The translations under genes were made by a program, and so were the position numbers. Positions 36,151-45,106 of a stretch of 64,000 nt of DNA are shown here, piece by piece (positions within the stretch are counted from its first letter, which is position 1; every line of letters begins with the position of its first letter). The stretch is taken from NCBI RefSeq assembly GCF_001652265.1, contig NZ_LWBS01000187.1, positions 30,183-94,182 on the forward strand, in the 5' to 3' direction. The stretch comes from Rhizobium leguminosarum (lineage in GTDB: Bacteria > Pseudomonadota > Alphaproteobacteria > Rhizobiales > Rhizobiaceae). The notes under the pieces are model-generated. The model did no database searches. It was not told the origin of the DNA and was given only the letters and a program-made list of their open reading frames with translations.

Positions 36151-37938
36151 TTGGAAGCGGCGGAAATCAGAACGCAGGGCGTCAGCAGCGATACCGTAAC
36201 CGGCATCCTGAAGCGCATCATCGCTGAAAACGGCCGCGATCATCTCTGGGGCTATGTCTTTGCGATCGCCTGCCTCATCGTGGTGGCGCTTTCGACGGCG
36301 TTCACCGCCTGGATCATGCGGGCGATCATCGACGAGGCCTTCGCCAATCGCCGCGCCGACGTCGTCTGGATCATCTGTCTTTCGATCTTCATAGCCTTCG
36401 TGCTGCGCGGTTTTGCGAGCTATGGCCAGGCGGTGGCGCTTTCCAGGGTCGGCAACGATATCGTTGCCCGTTACCAGCGCCGGCTTTATGCGCATCTGAT
36501 GACGCTTTCGGTCGGCTTCTTCAGCGAGGCGCGCTCGGCCCATATCGCGGCGCAGGTGAGCCAGAATGTCAGCGGCATCCGCGACGTGCTCAACCTGACG
36601 ATCACCTCGACAGTGCGCGACCTGCTGACCTTCGTTTCGCTGCTCGCCGTGATGATCCTTCAGGATCCGCTGCTCAGCCTTGCCGTGTTCATCATGGCGC
36701 CGCCACTGCTTTATGCACTGCGCTATGTTTCGAAGCGGCTGCGCTCGGCGACTCGCGAGGCCGTGCATCTGAACAGCTACGTTCTCGGCGCCATGCAGGA
36801 GACGATCCAGGGCATCGCCATCGTGAAAGCCTTCACGATGGAAGAAGAGCTGGAGCGCAAGGTCAACAAGCTCATCAAAGGCGCCGAAAGCCGGGCGAAC
36901 CGGATTGCCCGGCTTTCCGAACGCACCTCTCCCTTGACGGAGAGTTTTGCGGGCTTTGCCGTCGCCAGCGTGCTTGCCTATGCCGCCTACCGCTCGATCT
37001 ACTTCAATGTGCCGCCGGGCGCCTTCTTCTCCTTCGTCACGGCGCTGCTGCTTGCCTATGACCCGGCCCGCCGGCTTGCCCGCCTGCAGGTGCAGATGGA
37101 GCGTGCCGTCGTCAATGCGCGGATGATCTATGAACTGCTCGACATGGAGCCGCGCCAGCGCGACCTGCCGGATGCCCGGCCGCTGACGGTGACGCAGGCG
37201 AGGATCGAATTCCGCAATGTGTCCTTCGCCTACGGCAATGAGAGCGTACTCAGCGGCGTCAGTTTCATCGCCGAGGGTGGTGCGACCACAGCACTGGTCG
37301 GCCCCTCCGGTGCCGGCAAATCCACCGTCATCAGCCTCATTCCGCGCTTCTACGACCCGCGCGAAGGCGAAATCCTGATCGACGGGCAGGATATCGCCCA
37401 CATCACCAAGAAGTCGCTGCGCCAGCAGCTCGCCTATGTCTCGCAGCAGCCCTACCTATTCGAGGGTACGATCCGCGACAATATCCGCTACGGCCGGCCG
37501 GAAGCGACCGATGCCGAGGTGGAAGAGGCGGCGCGGCTTGCCTATGCGCATGATTTCATCTCAGCACAGCCGCAAGGTTACGAGACGCCGGTCGGCGAAA
37601 ACGGCGTGACGCTTTCGGGCGGCCAGCGCCAGCGGCTGTCGATCGCGCGTGCCCTGGTGCGCAATGCGCCGATCCTGCTTCTCGACGAGGCGACCTCGGC
37701 CCTCGACACCGAATCCGAGGCCGCCGTGCAGAAGGCGCTCGACGAAGCGATGAGCGGACGCACCGTCGTCGTCATCGCCCACCGGCTTTCGACCGTGGTG
37801 CGCGCCGACAAGATTGTCGTCATGCAGCAGGGCCGTGTCGTCGAGGAAGGCAATCACGAGACGCTTGCGAAGGTCAGCGACGGTCTTTACGCTCGCCTCA
37901 ACAACCTACAGAGGCCTTCGGCCTCCGATTCAAACTGA
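36151..37938 (+). CDS. ABC exporter, fused permease-ATPase (MsbA/lipid-exporter type)
   Basis: Half-transporter of 595 residues. About six membrane helices (residues about 30-310), then an ATPase: Walker A GPSGAGKST near 385, Q-loop YVSQQPYLFEG, signature [15 protein letters not shown], Walker B ILLLDEATSALD, His switch IAHRLSTV. Acts as a homodimer; substrate not deducible. TTG at 36151 with AGGA upstream gives a natural N-terminus (EAAEIRTQGVSSD); an in-frame GTG at 36103 is an alternative. dapB follows 15 bp later. Confidence 0.87.
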   Translation: MEAAEIRTQGVSSDTVTGILKRIIAENGRDHLWGYVFAIACLIVVALSTAFTAWIMRAIIDEAFANRRADVVWIICLSIFIAFVLRGFASYGQAVALSRVGNDIVARYQRRLYAHLMTLSVGFFSEARSAHIAAQVSQNVSGIRDVLNLTITSTVRDLLTFVSLLAVMILQDPLLSLAVFIMAPPLLYALRYVSKRLRSATREAVHLNSYVLGAMQETIQGIAIVKAFTMEEELERKVNKLIKGAESRANRIARLSERTSPLTESFAGFAVASVLAYAAYRSIYFNVPPGAFFSFVTALLLAYDPARRLARLQVQMERAVVNARMIYELLDMEPRQRDLPDARPLTVTQARIEFRNVSFAYGNESVLSGVSFIAEGGATTALVGPSGAGKSTVISLIPRFYDPREGEILIDGQDIAHITKKSLRQQLAYVSQQPYLFEGTIRDNIRYGRPEATDAEVEEAARLAYAHDFISAQPQGYETPVGENGVTLSGGQRQRLSIARALVRNAPILLLDEATSALDTESEAAVQKALDEAMSGRTVVVIAHRLSTVVRADKIVVMQQGRVVEEGNHETLAKVSDGLYARLNNLQRPSASDSN

Positions 37939-37953
37939 CCTGGTGAGACTGAC

Positions 37954-38778
37954 ATGAGCGATGCTGCGATGAAACTGGTGGTGGTTGGCGCAGCCGGACG
38001 CATGGGTCAGACGCTGATCCGGCTCATCCATTCCATCGAAGGCGTCACGCTGCATGCCGCGGTCGAGCGCGTCGGCTCGCCCTTCGTCGGCAAGGATGCC
38101 GGCGAGATCGCCGGTCTCGGTCCGACCGGTGTCACTATCGGCGACGATCCGCTCAACGCTTTTCTCGATGCCGAAGGCGTGCTCGACTTCACCTCGCCTG
38201 CTGCAACAGTGGAATTCTCAGGCCTCGCCGCGCAGGCCCGCATCGTCCATATCGTCGGTACGACCGGCTGTTCGGACGACGACAATGCCAAGATCGCCGC
38301 GGCGGCCCGCCATGCCCGTACCGTCAAGTCGGGCAATATGAGCCTCGGGGTCAATCTGCTCAGCGTGCTCGCAGAGCAGGCAGCGCGTGCGCTTGATCCT
38401 GATGACTGGGATATCGAGATCCTGGAAATGCACCACAAGCACAAGGTAGATGCGCCTTCCGGCACCGCCCTTCTCTTCGGCGAGGCCGCGGCAAAGGGGC
38501 GCAGCATCGATCTTGCCTCGAAGTCGGTCCGGGTGCGCGACGGCCATACCGGCGCCCGCGAGGCGGGCACGATCGGCTTTGCGACGCTGCGCGGCGGCTC
38601 CGTCATCGGCGAGCATTCCGTGCTTTTTGCCGGAGAAGGTGAAATCGTCACCCTGTCGCACAGTGCGGCCGACCGCTCGATCTTCGCGCGCGGCGCCATT
38701 AAGGCGGCCCTTTGGGCGCGCGACAAGAAGCCGGGTCTCTATTCCATGCTCGACGTGCTCGGGCTTTCTTCCTCATAA
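37954..38778 (+). CDS. dapB: 4-hydroxy-tetrahydrodipicolinate reductase
   Basis: Lysine/diaminopimelate pathway enzyme, 274 residues. NAD(P) motif [13 protein letters not shown] at the N-terminus, GTTG..S region [10 protein letters not shown], the catalytic His in [16 protein letters not shown] (near 160-170). Follows the ABC exporter closely and precedes gpmA by 21 bp. Confidence 0.96.
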   Translation: MSDAAMKLVVVGAAGRMGQTLIRLIHSIEGVTLHAAVERVGSPFVGKDAGEIAGLGPTGVTIGDDPLNAFLDAEGVLDFTSPAATVEFSGLAAQARIVHIVGTTGCSDDDNAKIAAAARHARTVKSGNMSLGVNLLSVLAEQAARALDPDDWDIEILEMHHKHKVDAPSGTALLFGEAAAKGRSIDLASKSVRVRDGHTGAREAGTIGFATLRGGSVIGEHSVLFAGEGEIVTLSHSAADRSIFARGAIKAALWARDKKPGLYSMLDVLGLSSS

Positions 38779-38799
38779 CGATACTACGGAGGCATATTC

Positions 38800-39435
38800 A
38801 TGAGCGGTACCCTCGTCCTCGTTCGCCACGGTCAGAGTGACTGGAACCTGAAGAATCTCTTCACCGGCTGGAAGGATCCCGATCTGACCGAGCTCGGCAT
38901 CCAGGAAGCCAATGCAGGCGGGACGGCGCTCGCCGAATATGGGATCAAATTCGACGTCGCCTATACCTCGGTGCTGGTGCGTGCGCAGCACACGCTGAAG
39001 CTCATCCTCGACAAGGTCGGCCAGCCCGATCTCCTGACGATCCGCGACCAAGCGCTGAACGAGCGCGACTACGGCGATCTCTCCGGCCTCAACAAGGACG
39101 ATGCACGCGCCAAATGGGGCGAGGAACAGGTGCATATCTGGCGCCGCTCCTATGACGTGCCACCTCCCGGCGGTGAAAGCCTGCGCGACACCGGCGCCCG
39201 CGTCTGGCCCTACTACCTCACCGAAATTCTGCCGCGCGTGCTCAGAGGCGAGAAGGTGCTGGTTGCCGCGCACGGCAATTCGCTGCGCTCGCTGGTGATG
39301 GTGCTCGACAAGCTGAGCCGCCAAGGCGTGCTCGCCCTCAACCTCGCGACCGGTGTTCCGATGGTCTACACGCTGAAGGCGGATTCTACCGTCGCTTCCA
39401 AGGAAGTGCTCGGCGACATGTCGGGCGCACATTGA
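38800..39435 (+). CDS. gpmA: 2,3-bisphosphoglycerate-dependent phosphoglycerate mutase
   Basis: Interconverts 3- and 2-phosphoglycerate in glycolysis. 211 residues, the short alphaproteobacterial form. Phospho-His motif [10 protein letters not shown] near residue 9, [12 protein letters not shown], and second His in [15 protein letters not shown] before the ATG. A strong terminator follows. The mgsA-glk-exporter-dapB-gpmA run mixes glycolysis with lysine synthesis. Confidence 0.95.
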   Translation: MSGTLVLVRHGQSDWNLKNLFTGWKDPDLTELGIQEANAGGTALAEYGIKFDVAYTSVLVRAQHTLKLILDKVGQPDLLTIRDQALNERDYGDLSGLNKDDARAKWGEEQVHIWRRSYDVPPPGGESLRDTGARVWPYYLTEILPRVLRGEKVLVAAHGNSLRSLVMVLDKLSRQGVLALNLATGVPMVYTLKADSTVASKEVLGDMSGAH

Positions 39436-39446
39436 TCTCGGCTGAT

Positions 39447-39470
39447 CTTTCCCCGCTTCGGCGGGGAAAG
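39447..39470. terminator. Bidirectional terminator, gpmA / phnF
   Basis: Perfect 10-bp stem ctttccccgc/gcggggaaag with a UUCG tetraloop, between convergent gpmA (stop 39435) and phnF (stop 39475). Confidence 0.8.
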
Positions 39471-39474
39471 GCCC

Positions 39475-40212
39475 TCAATTCTCGATGGTGAACTGTACCC
39501 GGTCGGCCGCGAAGCGGCTGATCGAATATTGCACCGGCACACCCTCAAGATCGGTATTCATCGCCTTGGCGATCAGCAGGATCGCGCCAGGGGTGAGCTC
39601 GAGGTCGGCCATATCGGCCGCACTCGCATGGGCGGCCGTCACCTCGGTCGTCGCCCGGACATAATCCGGCAGGCCGAGTTCGGCGAAAGCCTTGGTGATC
39701 GATTCTCCCGTCCGGTAGGCCTCACCGATACCGGCAAAACGCTTGGCGGGAAACCAGCTCGTAGCCCTTGAAACCGGCCGCTTGTCTGCCTGGCGCAATG
39801 TTTCCAGGCGGATCACCTCTTCTCCCGGTTTCAGGCCCAGCCAGCGGGCGATCTCGGCACTCGCTTCCTCCCTCGCCTCATCGAGCAGAAGGCCGCGCAT
39901 TTCACGCGCCTGATCACCGATGCCGGCAGTGAAGCGCGTGCGCCGCGTGATCGGGAAATTCAGCCGCTCCTTGCGCTCGATCAGCGTGCCTCGACCCTGT
40001 ACCGCACGGACGATCCCCTCTTGCGCCAATGCCGCCAGCGCACTGCGCACGGTATGCCGGTTGACCCCGAATTGCAGCGCCAGGACAGTTTCCGGCGGCA
40101 CCATTCCCGTTTCGTCATAGGCGCCGCTGCTGATCGCCTCGCGAATCCGATCGGCGATCTGGCGCCAGAGCGCCACGCCGGTCTGCCTTTGCACCTGCTT
40201 CAATCCCGCCAT
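39475..40212 (-). CDS. phnF: PhnF, GntR-family regulator of phosphonate genes
   Basis: GntR/HutC subfamily, 245 residues from the ATG at 40212 (an in-frame ATG at 40230 is possible). Winged HTH (about 5-75: LWRQIADRIREAISSG, then HTVRSALAALAQEGIVRAVQG) and UTRA ligand domain. Divergent from phnG, so it likely represses the C-P lyase genes from the shared 220-bp region. Confidence 0.9.
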   Translation of the reverse strand: MAGLKQVQRQTGVALWRQIADRIREAISSGAYDETGMVPPETVLALQFGVNRHTVRSALAALAQEGIVRAVQGRGTLIERKERLNFPITRRTRFTAGIGDQAREMRGLLLDEAREEASAEIARWLGLKPGEEVIRLETLRQADKRPVSRATSWFPAKRFAGIGEAYRTGESITKAFAELGLPDYVRATTEVTAAHASAADMADLELTPGAILLIAKAMNTDLEGVPVQYSISRFAADRVQFTIEN

Positions 40213-40240
40213 TCCACCCCTGTCCACCATTTCGCGTCTT

Positions 40241-40348
40241 CTGCATAATTCGATCCTTAAATCGACTCCGATTTAAGGATCGAATTATGCAGCAATTCAA
40301 AGTGCTACAGCGTCCCTTGCGCGTCTGAAAAGACGCGCGGCGCTGTAG
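40241..40348. repeat. Dispersed palindromic repeat, family A copy 2
   Basis: Left hairpin has perfect 24-bp arms (40241-40264 and 40269-40292) around a 4-nt loop. Right hairpin: ctacagcg/cgctgtag outside, gcgcgtct/agacgcgc (40319-40326, 40331-40338) with a GAAA loop. Lies inside the phnF-phnG divergent region, between phnF's start and the PHO box. Confidence 0.8.
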
Positions 40349-40349
40349 G

Positions 40350-40367
40350 ATGTCACACGCTTGTCAC
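40350..40367 (+). promoter_or_regulatory. PHO box before phnG
   Basis: ATGTCAC-ACGC-TTGTCAC: two 7-bp half-sites 11 bp apart, close to the CTGTCAT-N4-CTGTCAT PhoB consensus. 71 bp before the phnG start. Indicates activation of the C-P lyase operon under phosphate limitation. Confidence 0.7.
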
Positions 40368-40394
40368 GACATCGATTTAGAGCTAAGTATATCT

Positions 40395-40420
40395 TGTATG
40401 GTTGTCTATATCAATATACA
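40395..40420. promoter_or_regulatory. Candidate PhnF operator
   Basis: Inverted repeat TGTAT (40395-40399) / ATACA (40416-40420) enclosing a second one, TTG/CAA around tctatat. AT-rich, 18 bp before phnG. The GTCTATAT core resembles HutC-subfamily GntR sites. Confidence 0.35.
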
Positions 40421-40437
40421 TTTAAAGGGAAGCGGCG

Positions 40438-40914
40438 ATGATATCAGCGGACAGGACAGACGCTGCGTCACAGACGGCATCCAGGCGCAAACGCGCCGCC
40501 GATCTGCTGGCGCGCGCGGAGCGCAGCGAACTCTCAGCGGTCTACGATGCGCTGCCGCAAAAGCCTGTGGCCCATCAGGTGCGCGGACCGGAGACCGGGC
40601 TGGTGATGGTGCGCGGACGCATCGGCGGCGGCGGCGCTCCCTTCAATCTGGGCGAAGTGACCGTGACGCGGGCCACGGTCCGGCTCGACACCGGCTCGGT
40701 CGGCCATGCACAGGCGCTCGGCACCGACCGCGAGAAGGCCAGGCTTGCGGCGATCTTCGACGCGCTCTGGCAGGAGGAGGCGACAAAGGATTTCGTCGAA
40801 CAGGCACTGCTTTTACCGATCACTGAGCGGATCGCCGATGCCGAACGCCGCAAGTCGGACGAGACGGCGGCAACCCGCGTCGATTTCTTCACCATGGTGC
40901 GGGGAGACAACTGA
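40438..40914 (+). CDS. phnG: PhnG, C-P lyase complex subunit
   Basis: 158 residues. Part of the PhnGHIJ core that makes and cleaves the phosphonate ribosyl triphosphate. Family motifs: RKRAADLLARAERSEL, GRIGGGGAPFNLGEVTVTRATVRL and GSVGHAQALGTDREKARLAAIFDAL in shorter pieces. Stop overlaps the phnH start by one base. Confidence 0.94.
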   Translation: MISADRTDAASQTASRRKRAADLLARAERSELSAVYDALPQKPVAHQVRGPETGLVMVRGRIGGGGAPFNLGEVTVTRATVRLDTGSVGHAQALGTDREKARLAAIFDALWQEEATKDFVEQALLLPITERIADAERRKSDETAATRVDFFTMVRGDN

Positions 40915-41522
40915 TGGGCCTGAAGACAGAAGCTCTGACCGGCGGCTTTGCCGAGCCGGTCTTCCATGCCCAAAGCGTCTTCAAGATGCTGATGGACGGC
41001 ATGGCCCGCCCCGGCACGATCCAGACCGTTCAGCCCGATGTCGCTCCGCCGGCACCGCTCGGCATCGCCGCCGGCACGATCGCGCTGACGCTTTGCGACC
41101 ACGACACGCCCGTCTGGCTTTCCCTGGGACTGGCGAGATCCGCCGTGCCGGAGTGGCTCGGCTTCCATACCGGCGCGCCGCTGACGACCGAAAAGGCCGA
41201 GGCGCGCTTTGCCTTCACCGAGGCCGGCACCGCGCTTTCCTCCTTCGGCCTCTTTGCATCAGGCACGCAGGAATATCCCGACCGCTCGACGACCCTGATC
41301 ATCGAGCTCGCCAATCTCGAGGGTGGCCGCAGGCTGGCGCTGATGGGTCCGGGCATCCAGAGCGTAACGGAGATCGCGCCTATCGGCCTGCCGGAGACCT
41401 TCCTGCGGCTCTGGACCGAGAACCGCGCGCTCTTTCCGCGCGGCGTCGACATCGTGCTGACGGCGGGCAAGCGTTTCCTCTGCCTGCCGCGCACCACCAA
41501 GATCACAGCAACGGAGATCTGA
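40914..41522 (+). CDS. phnH: PhnH, C-P lyase complex subunit
   Basis: 202 residues. Contains the family regions FRAVMDAMARPG-like (FKMLMDGMARPGTIQTV) and GPGIQSVTEIAPIGLP near residue 145. Forms the PhnGHI assembly with its neighbours. Overlaps phnG (TGATG) and ends 4 bp before phnI. Confidence 0.94.
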   Translation: MGLKTEALTGGFAEPVFHAQSVFKMLMDGMARPGTIQTVQPDVAPPAPLGIAAGTIALTLCDHDTPVWLSLGLARSAVPEWLGFHTGAPLTTEKAEARFAFTEAGTALSSFGLFASGTQEYPDRSTTLIIELANLEGGRRLALMGPGIQSVTEIAPIGLPETFLRLWTENRALFPRGVDIVLTAGKRFLCLPRTTKITATEI

Positions 41523-41526
41523 GCTC

Positions 41527-42627
41527 ATGTATGTTGCCGTCAAGGGTGGCGAGACCGCCATCGCCAATGCCCACCGCCTGCTGGCCGACCGCCGCCGCGG
41601 CGACCGTTCGCTGCCGGCGATCGGCATCGAACAGATCGTGGCGCAGCTGGCGCTCGCCGTCGACCGCATCATGGCAGAGGCTTCGCTTTTCGACCGCACG
41701 CTCGCAGCCCTCGCCATCCGCCAATCGCGGGGCGACATGATCGAGGCGATCTTCCTGCTGCGCGCCTACCGCACGACACTGCCGCGTTTCGGCTATTCGA
41801 AGCCGCTCGACACGGCTGATATGACGATCGAACGCCGCATCTCGGCGACCTACAAGGATCTGCCGGGCGGCCAGCTTCTTGGACCCACCTTCGACTATAC
41901 CCACCGGCTACTCGATCCCACGCTGCTTTCGGATGAGGCGGTCGAGACGCCCGCTCAGCGCGCCGCCGAGACCGGCCGTGTCATGCGCGTCTCCGAAATC
42001 CTCGGCGAGGAAGGCCTGATCGAGGCCGACGGCGACATGCCGGAAGATCATGAGATCGGCGACCTGACCCGCGAGCCGATGGAATTCCCGATGACCCGGG
42101 ATCTCCGCCTGCAGGCGCTTGCCCGCGGCGACGAGGGCTTCCTGCTGGCGCTCGGTTATTCCACCCAGCGCGGCTATGGCCGCAACCACCCCTTCACTGG
42201 TGAAATCCGCATCGGTGACGTCGAGGTCGAATTCGACGTGCCGGAACTCGGTTTCGCCGTCTCGCTCGGCACGATCCAGATCACCGAATGCCAGATGGTC
42301 AACCAGTTCAAGGGTTCGGCCAAGGCGCCGCCGCAATTCACCCGCGGCTACGGTCTGGTCTTCGGCCAGAGCGAGCGCAAGGCGATGTCGCTGGTCGACC
42401 GGGCGCTTCGCGCCGAAGAGCTCGGCGAGGATATCACCGCGCCGGCACAGGACGAGGAATTCGTCATCTCGCACTCCGACAATGTCCAGGCGACGGGCTT
42501 CGTCGAGCACCTGAAGCTTCCGCATTATGTGGACTTCCAGGCCGAACTCGATCTCGTCCGCCGCATGCGCCGCGAATTCGAAGCCGCCCGCAACGGTGGC
42601 GAAGACATGAAGGAAGCCGCCGAATGA
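41527..42627 (+). CDS. phnI: PhnI, C-P lyase complex subunit (nucleosidase/phosphonate transferase)
   Basis: 366 residues, MYVAVKGGETAIANAHRLLA at the N-terminus is the family hallmark. In the complex it replaces the adenine of ATP with the phosphonate at C1' (family knowledge). Region QRGYGRNHPFTGEIRIGDV is highly typical. Stop overlaps phnJ start (ATGA). Confidence 0.95.
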   Translation: MYVAVKGGETAIANAHRLLADRRRGDRSLPAIGIEQIVAQLALAVDRIMAEASLFDRTLAALAIRQSRGDMIEAIFLLRAYRTTLPRFGYSKPLDTADMTIERRISATYKDLPGGQLLGPTFDYTHRLLDPTLLSDEAVETPAQRAAETGRVMRVSEILGEEGLIEADGDMPEDHEIGDLTREPMEFPMTRDLRLQALARGDEGFLLALGYSTQRGYGRNHPFTGEIRIGDVEVEFDVPELGFAVSLGTIQITECQMVNQFKGSAKAPPQFTRGYGLVFGQSERKAMSLVDRALRAEELGEDITAPAQDEEFVISHSDNVQATGFVEHLKLPHYVDFQAELDLVRRMRREFEAARNGGEDMKEAAE

Positions 42628-43499
42628 CCGATCTGGCCAGCTACAACTTCGCCTATCTCGACGAACAGACCAAGCGGATGATCCGCCGCGCCATCCTGAA
42701 GGCGATCGCCATTCCGGGTTACCAGGTGCCCTTCGCCTCGCGCGAAATGCCGATGCCCTATGGCTGGGGCACCGGCGGCGTGCAGGTGACGGCCTCGATC
42801 ATCGGACCTGATGACGTGCTGAAGGTCATCGACCAGGGTGCCGACGACACGACCAACGCCGTTTCCATCCGCGCCTTCTTCCAGAATGTCGCCAATGTCG
42901 CGGTGACGACGCATACCCAGGATGCGACGATCATCCAGACGCGCCACCGCATTCCCGAGGAAAAGCTTAGGGTCGGCCAGGTGCTCGTCTACCAGGTGCC
43001 GATCCCCGAGCCGCTGCGCTTCCTCGAACCGCGCGAGACCGAGACGCGCAAGATGCACGCGCTGGAAGAATACGGCCTCATGCATGTGAAGCTCTACGAG
43101 GACATCGCCCATAACGGCCGCATCTCGCGGACCTACGCCTATCCGGTGAAGGTCCACGGCCGCTATGTCATGGACCCGTCGCCGACGCCGAAATTCGACA
43201 ATCCAAAGATGCATATGTCGGACGCGCTGCAGCTCTTCGGCGCCGGACGCGAGAAACGCATCTATGCGGTTCCGCCCTATACCGACGTCGTCAGTCTGGA
43301 TTTCGAGGACTATCCCTTCGATATCCAGCGTTTCGATAAACCCTGCGCCCTTTGCGGCGCCGAGGATGTCTATCTCGACGAAGTGGTTCTCGACGACAAG
43401 GGCGGGCGGATGTTCGTCTGCTCCGACACCGATCATTGCGAAGACCGCCGCGCGCATGGACATGCCGGCGAGATGCTGGCCCGGGAGGCTGCAGAATGA
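42624..43499 (+). CDS. phnJ: PhnJ, radical SAM C-P lyase
   Basis: Catalytic subunit that breaks the carbon-phosphorus bond. 291 residues. The [4Fe-4S] cysteines are in place: CALC near 241-244 and CSDTDHC near 266-272, matching the E. coli spacing. Other family motifs: GYQVPFASREMPMPYGWGTG and TQDATIIQTRHRIPE. Overlaps phnI and phnK by ATGA junctions. Confidence 0.96.
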   Translation: MTDLASYNFAYLDEQTKRMIRRAILKAIAIPGYQVPFASREMPMPYGWGTGGVQVTASIIGPDDVLKVIDQGADDTTNAVSIRAFFQNVANVAVTTHTQDATIIQTRHRIPEEKLRVGQVLVYQVPIPEPLRFLEPRETETRKMHALEEYGLMHVKLYEDIAHNGRISRTYAYPVKVHGRYVMDPSPTPKFDNPKMHMSDALQLFGAGREKRIYAVPPYTDVVSLDFEDYPFDIQRFDKPCALCGAEDVYLDEVVLDDKGGRMFVCSDTDHCEDRRAHGHAGEMLAREAAE

Positions 43500-44272
43500 G
43501 CGATACTCCCCTTCTTAAAGTCCATGACGTTTCGAAATTCTACGGCAACCGCATCGGCTGCCGCGATGTCTCCTTCGAGCTCTGGCCCGGCGAAGTGCTC
43601 GCCATCGTTGGTGAATCCGGCTCCGGCAAGACGACGCTGCTCAATTGCCTCTCCACCCGGCTGCTGCCGAGCACGGGCAGCGTCGAATATCACATGCGCG
43701 ACGGCAGCTACCGCGACCTCTATCGTATGAACGAGGCCGAGCGGCGCTTCCTGATGCGCACCGATTGGGGCTTCGTGCACCAGAACCCGGCCGATGGCCT
43801 GCGCATGACGGTCTCAGCCGGCGCTAATGTCGGCGAACGGCTGATGGCGATCGGCGACCGGCACTACGGCAAGATCCGCGCTTCGGCAATCGACTGGCTC
43901 GAACGCGTCGAGATCGATGCCGACCGCATCGACGACCAGCCGCGCGCCTTTTCCGGCGGCATGCGCCAGCGATTGCAGATCGCCCGCAACCTCGTCACCG
44001 GCCCGCGCCTCGTCTTCATGGACGAGCCGACCGGCGGCCTCGACGTCTCGGTGCAGGCGCGCCTGCTCGATCTCGTGCGCGGTCTCGTCAACGACCTCGG
44101 CCTCTCGGCCATCATCGTCACCCACGATCTCGCCGTCGCCCGCCTGCTCTCGCACCGGATGATGGTGATGAAGGACGGCTATGTCATCGAACACGGGCTG
44201 ACCGACCGCGTGCTCGACGACCCGCGCGAACCCTATACGCAGCTGCTCGTCTCCTCGATCCTGCAGGTCTGA
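43496..44272 (+). CDS. phnK: PhnK, ABC-type ATPase bound to the C-P lyase core
   Basis: 258 residues. Walker [10 protein letters not shown] (about 38-46), signature FSGGMRQRLQIARNL, Walker B LVFMDEPTGGLD, His switch VTHDLAVARLL. Despite ABC similarity it acts on the PhnGHIJ complex rather than in transport (family knowledge). Followed by a RIME-like repeat that separates it from phnL. Confidence 0.95.
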   Translation: MSDTPLLKVHDVSKFYGNRIGCRDVSFELWPGEVLAIVGESGSGKTTLLNCLSTRLLPSTGSVEYHMRDGSYRDLYRMNEAERRFLMRTDWGFVHQNPADGLRMTVSAGANVGERLMAIGDRHYGKIRASAIDWLERVEIDADRIDDQPRAFSGGMRQRLQIARNLVTGPRLVFMDEPTGGLDVSVQARLLDLVRGLVNDLGLSAIIVTHDLAVARLLSHRMMVMKDGYVIEHGLTDRVLDDPREPYTQLLVSSILQV

Positions 44273-44282
44273 GGTCCGAAAC

Positions 44283-44386
44283 CTAGAGCGGTTCAGTTTT
44301 CATGGAAGCGCAGAACCGCTCTAACCTTTTGTTTTTACGCAACTCCTGACGGAAACCGCTTCACACTTTTCCGGGAATTGCTCTAG
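44283..44386. repeat. RIME-like repeat between phnK and phnL
   Basis: Starts ctagagcggttc and ends gaattgctctag; internal inverted repeat agagcggttc/gaaccgctct (44285-44294, 44312-44322). The right half matches the element at 468-570. It fills almost all of the 126-bp phnK-phnL gap in an otherwise tightly overlapped operon. Confidence 0.75.
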
Positions 44387-44398
44387 AAAGAAGAAATC

Positions 44399-45106
44399 AT
44401 GGCAACGCCCCTCGTCGTTTCCGAAGTCTCGAAGAGCTTCACCATGCATCTGCGCGACGGCATCAAGCTGCCCGTCGTCTCCGATGTCGCCTTCTCCGTC
44501 GCATCGGGCGAATGCGTCGTGCTCGGTGGCCCATCGGGCATTGGAAAGAGCTCGCTGCTCAAGATGATCTACGGCAATTATGCCGTCGACACCGGCCAGA
44601 TCCTCATCCGCCACGACGGACGCATCGTCGATCTCGCCTCTACCGATCCGCGCACCGTTCTCAACGTCCGCCGCAATACACTCGGCTATGTCAGCCAGTT
44701 CCTGCGCACCGTGCCGCGCGTCGCGGCGATCGACGTGGTTGCCGAACCGCTGGTGGCACGCGGCGAGGACGCCGCCACGGCACGGGAAAAGGCGGGCGCC
44801 CTGCTTGCCAGGCTCAATCTGCCGGAAACGCTCTGGCAGCTTCCGCCCGCCACCTTCTCCGGCGGCGAACAGCAACGCGTCAACATCGCGCGCGGCTTCA
44901 TCACCGAGCACACGATCCTGCTTCTCGATGAGCCCACGGCCTCACTCGATGCCAAAAACCGTGCCGTCGTCGTCGGCATGATCGCGGAAAAGAAGAAGGC
45001 GGGTGTGGCCCTTCTCGGTATCTTCCACGACGCGGAGGTGCGCGAAGCCGTTGCCGACCGCATCCTCGACGTCCAGCAGTTCTCACCCAGAAAGATCGCT
45101 GCATGA
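44399..45106 (+). CDS. phnL: PhnL, ABC-type ATPase of the C-P lyase system
   Basis: 235 residues. Walker A GGPSGIGKSS (Ile in place of Ala/Ser), signature FSGGEQQRVNIARGF, Walker B ILLLDEPTASLD. Works with the PhnK-bound complex. Its stop overlaps the acetyltransferase start (ATGA). Confidence 0.94.
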   Translation: MATPLVVSEVSKSFTMHLRDGIKLPVVSDVAFSVASGECVVLGGPSGIGKSSLLKMIYGNYAVDTGQILIRHDGRIVDLASTDPRTVLNVRRNTLGYVSQFLRTVPRVAAIDVVAEPLVARGEDAATAREKAGALLARLNLPETLWQLPPATFSGGEQQRVNIARGFITEHTILLLDEPTASLDAKNRAVVVGMIAEKKKAGVALLGIFHDAEVREAVADRILDVQQFSPRKIAA

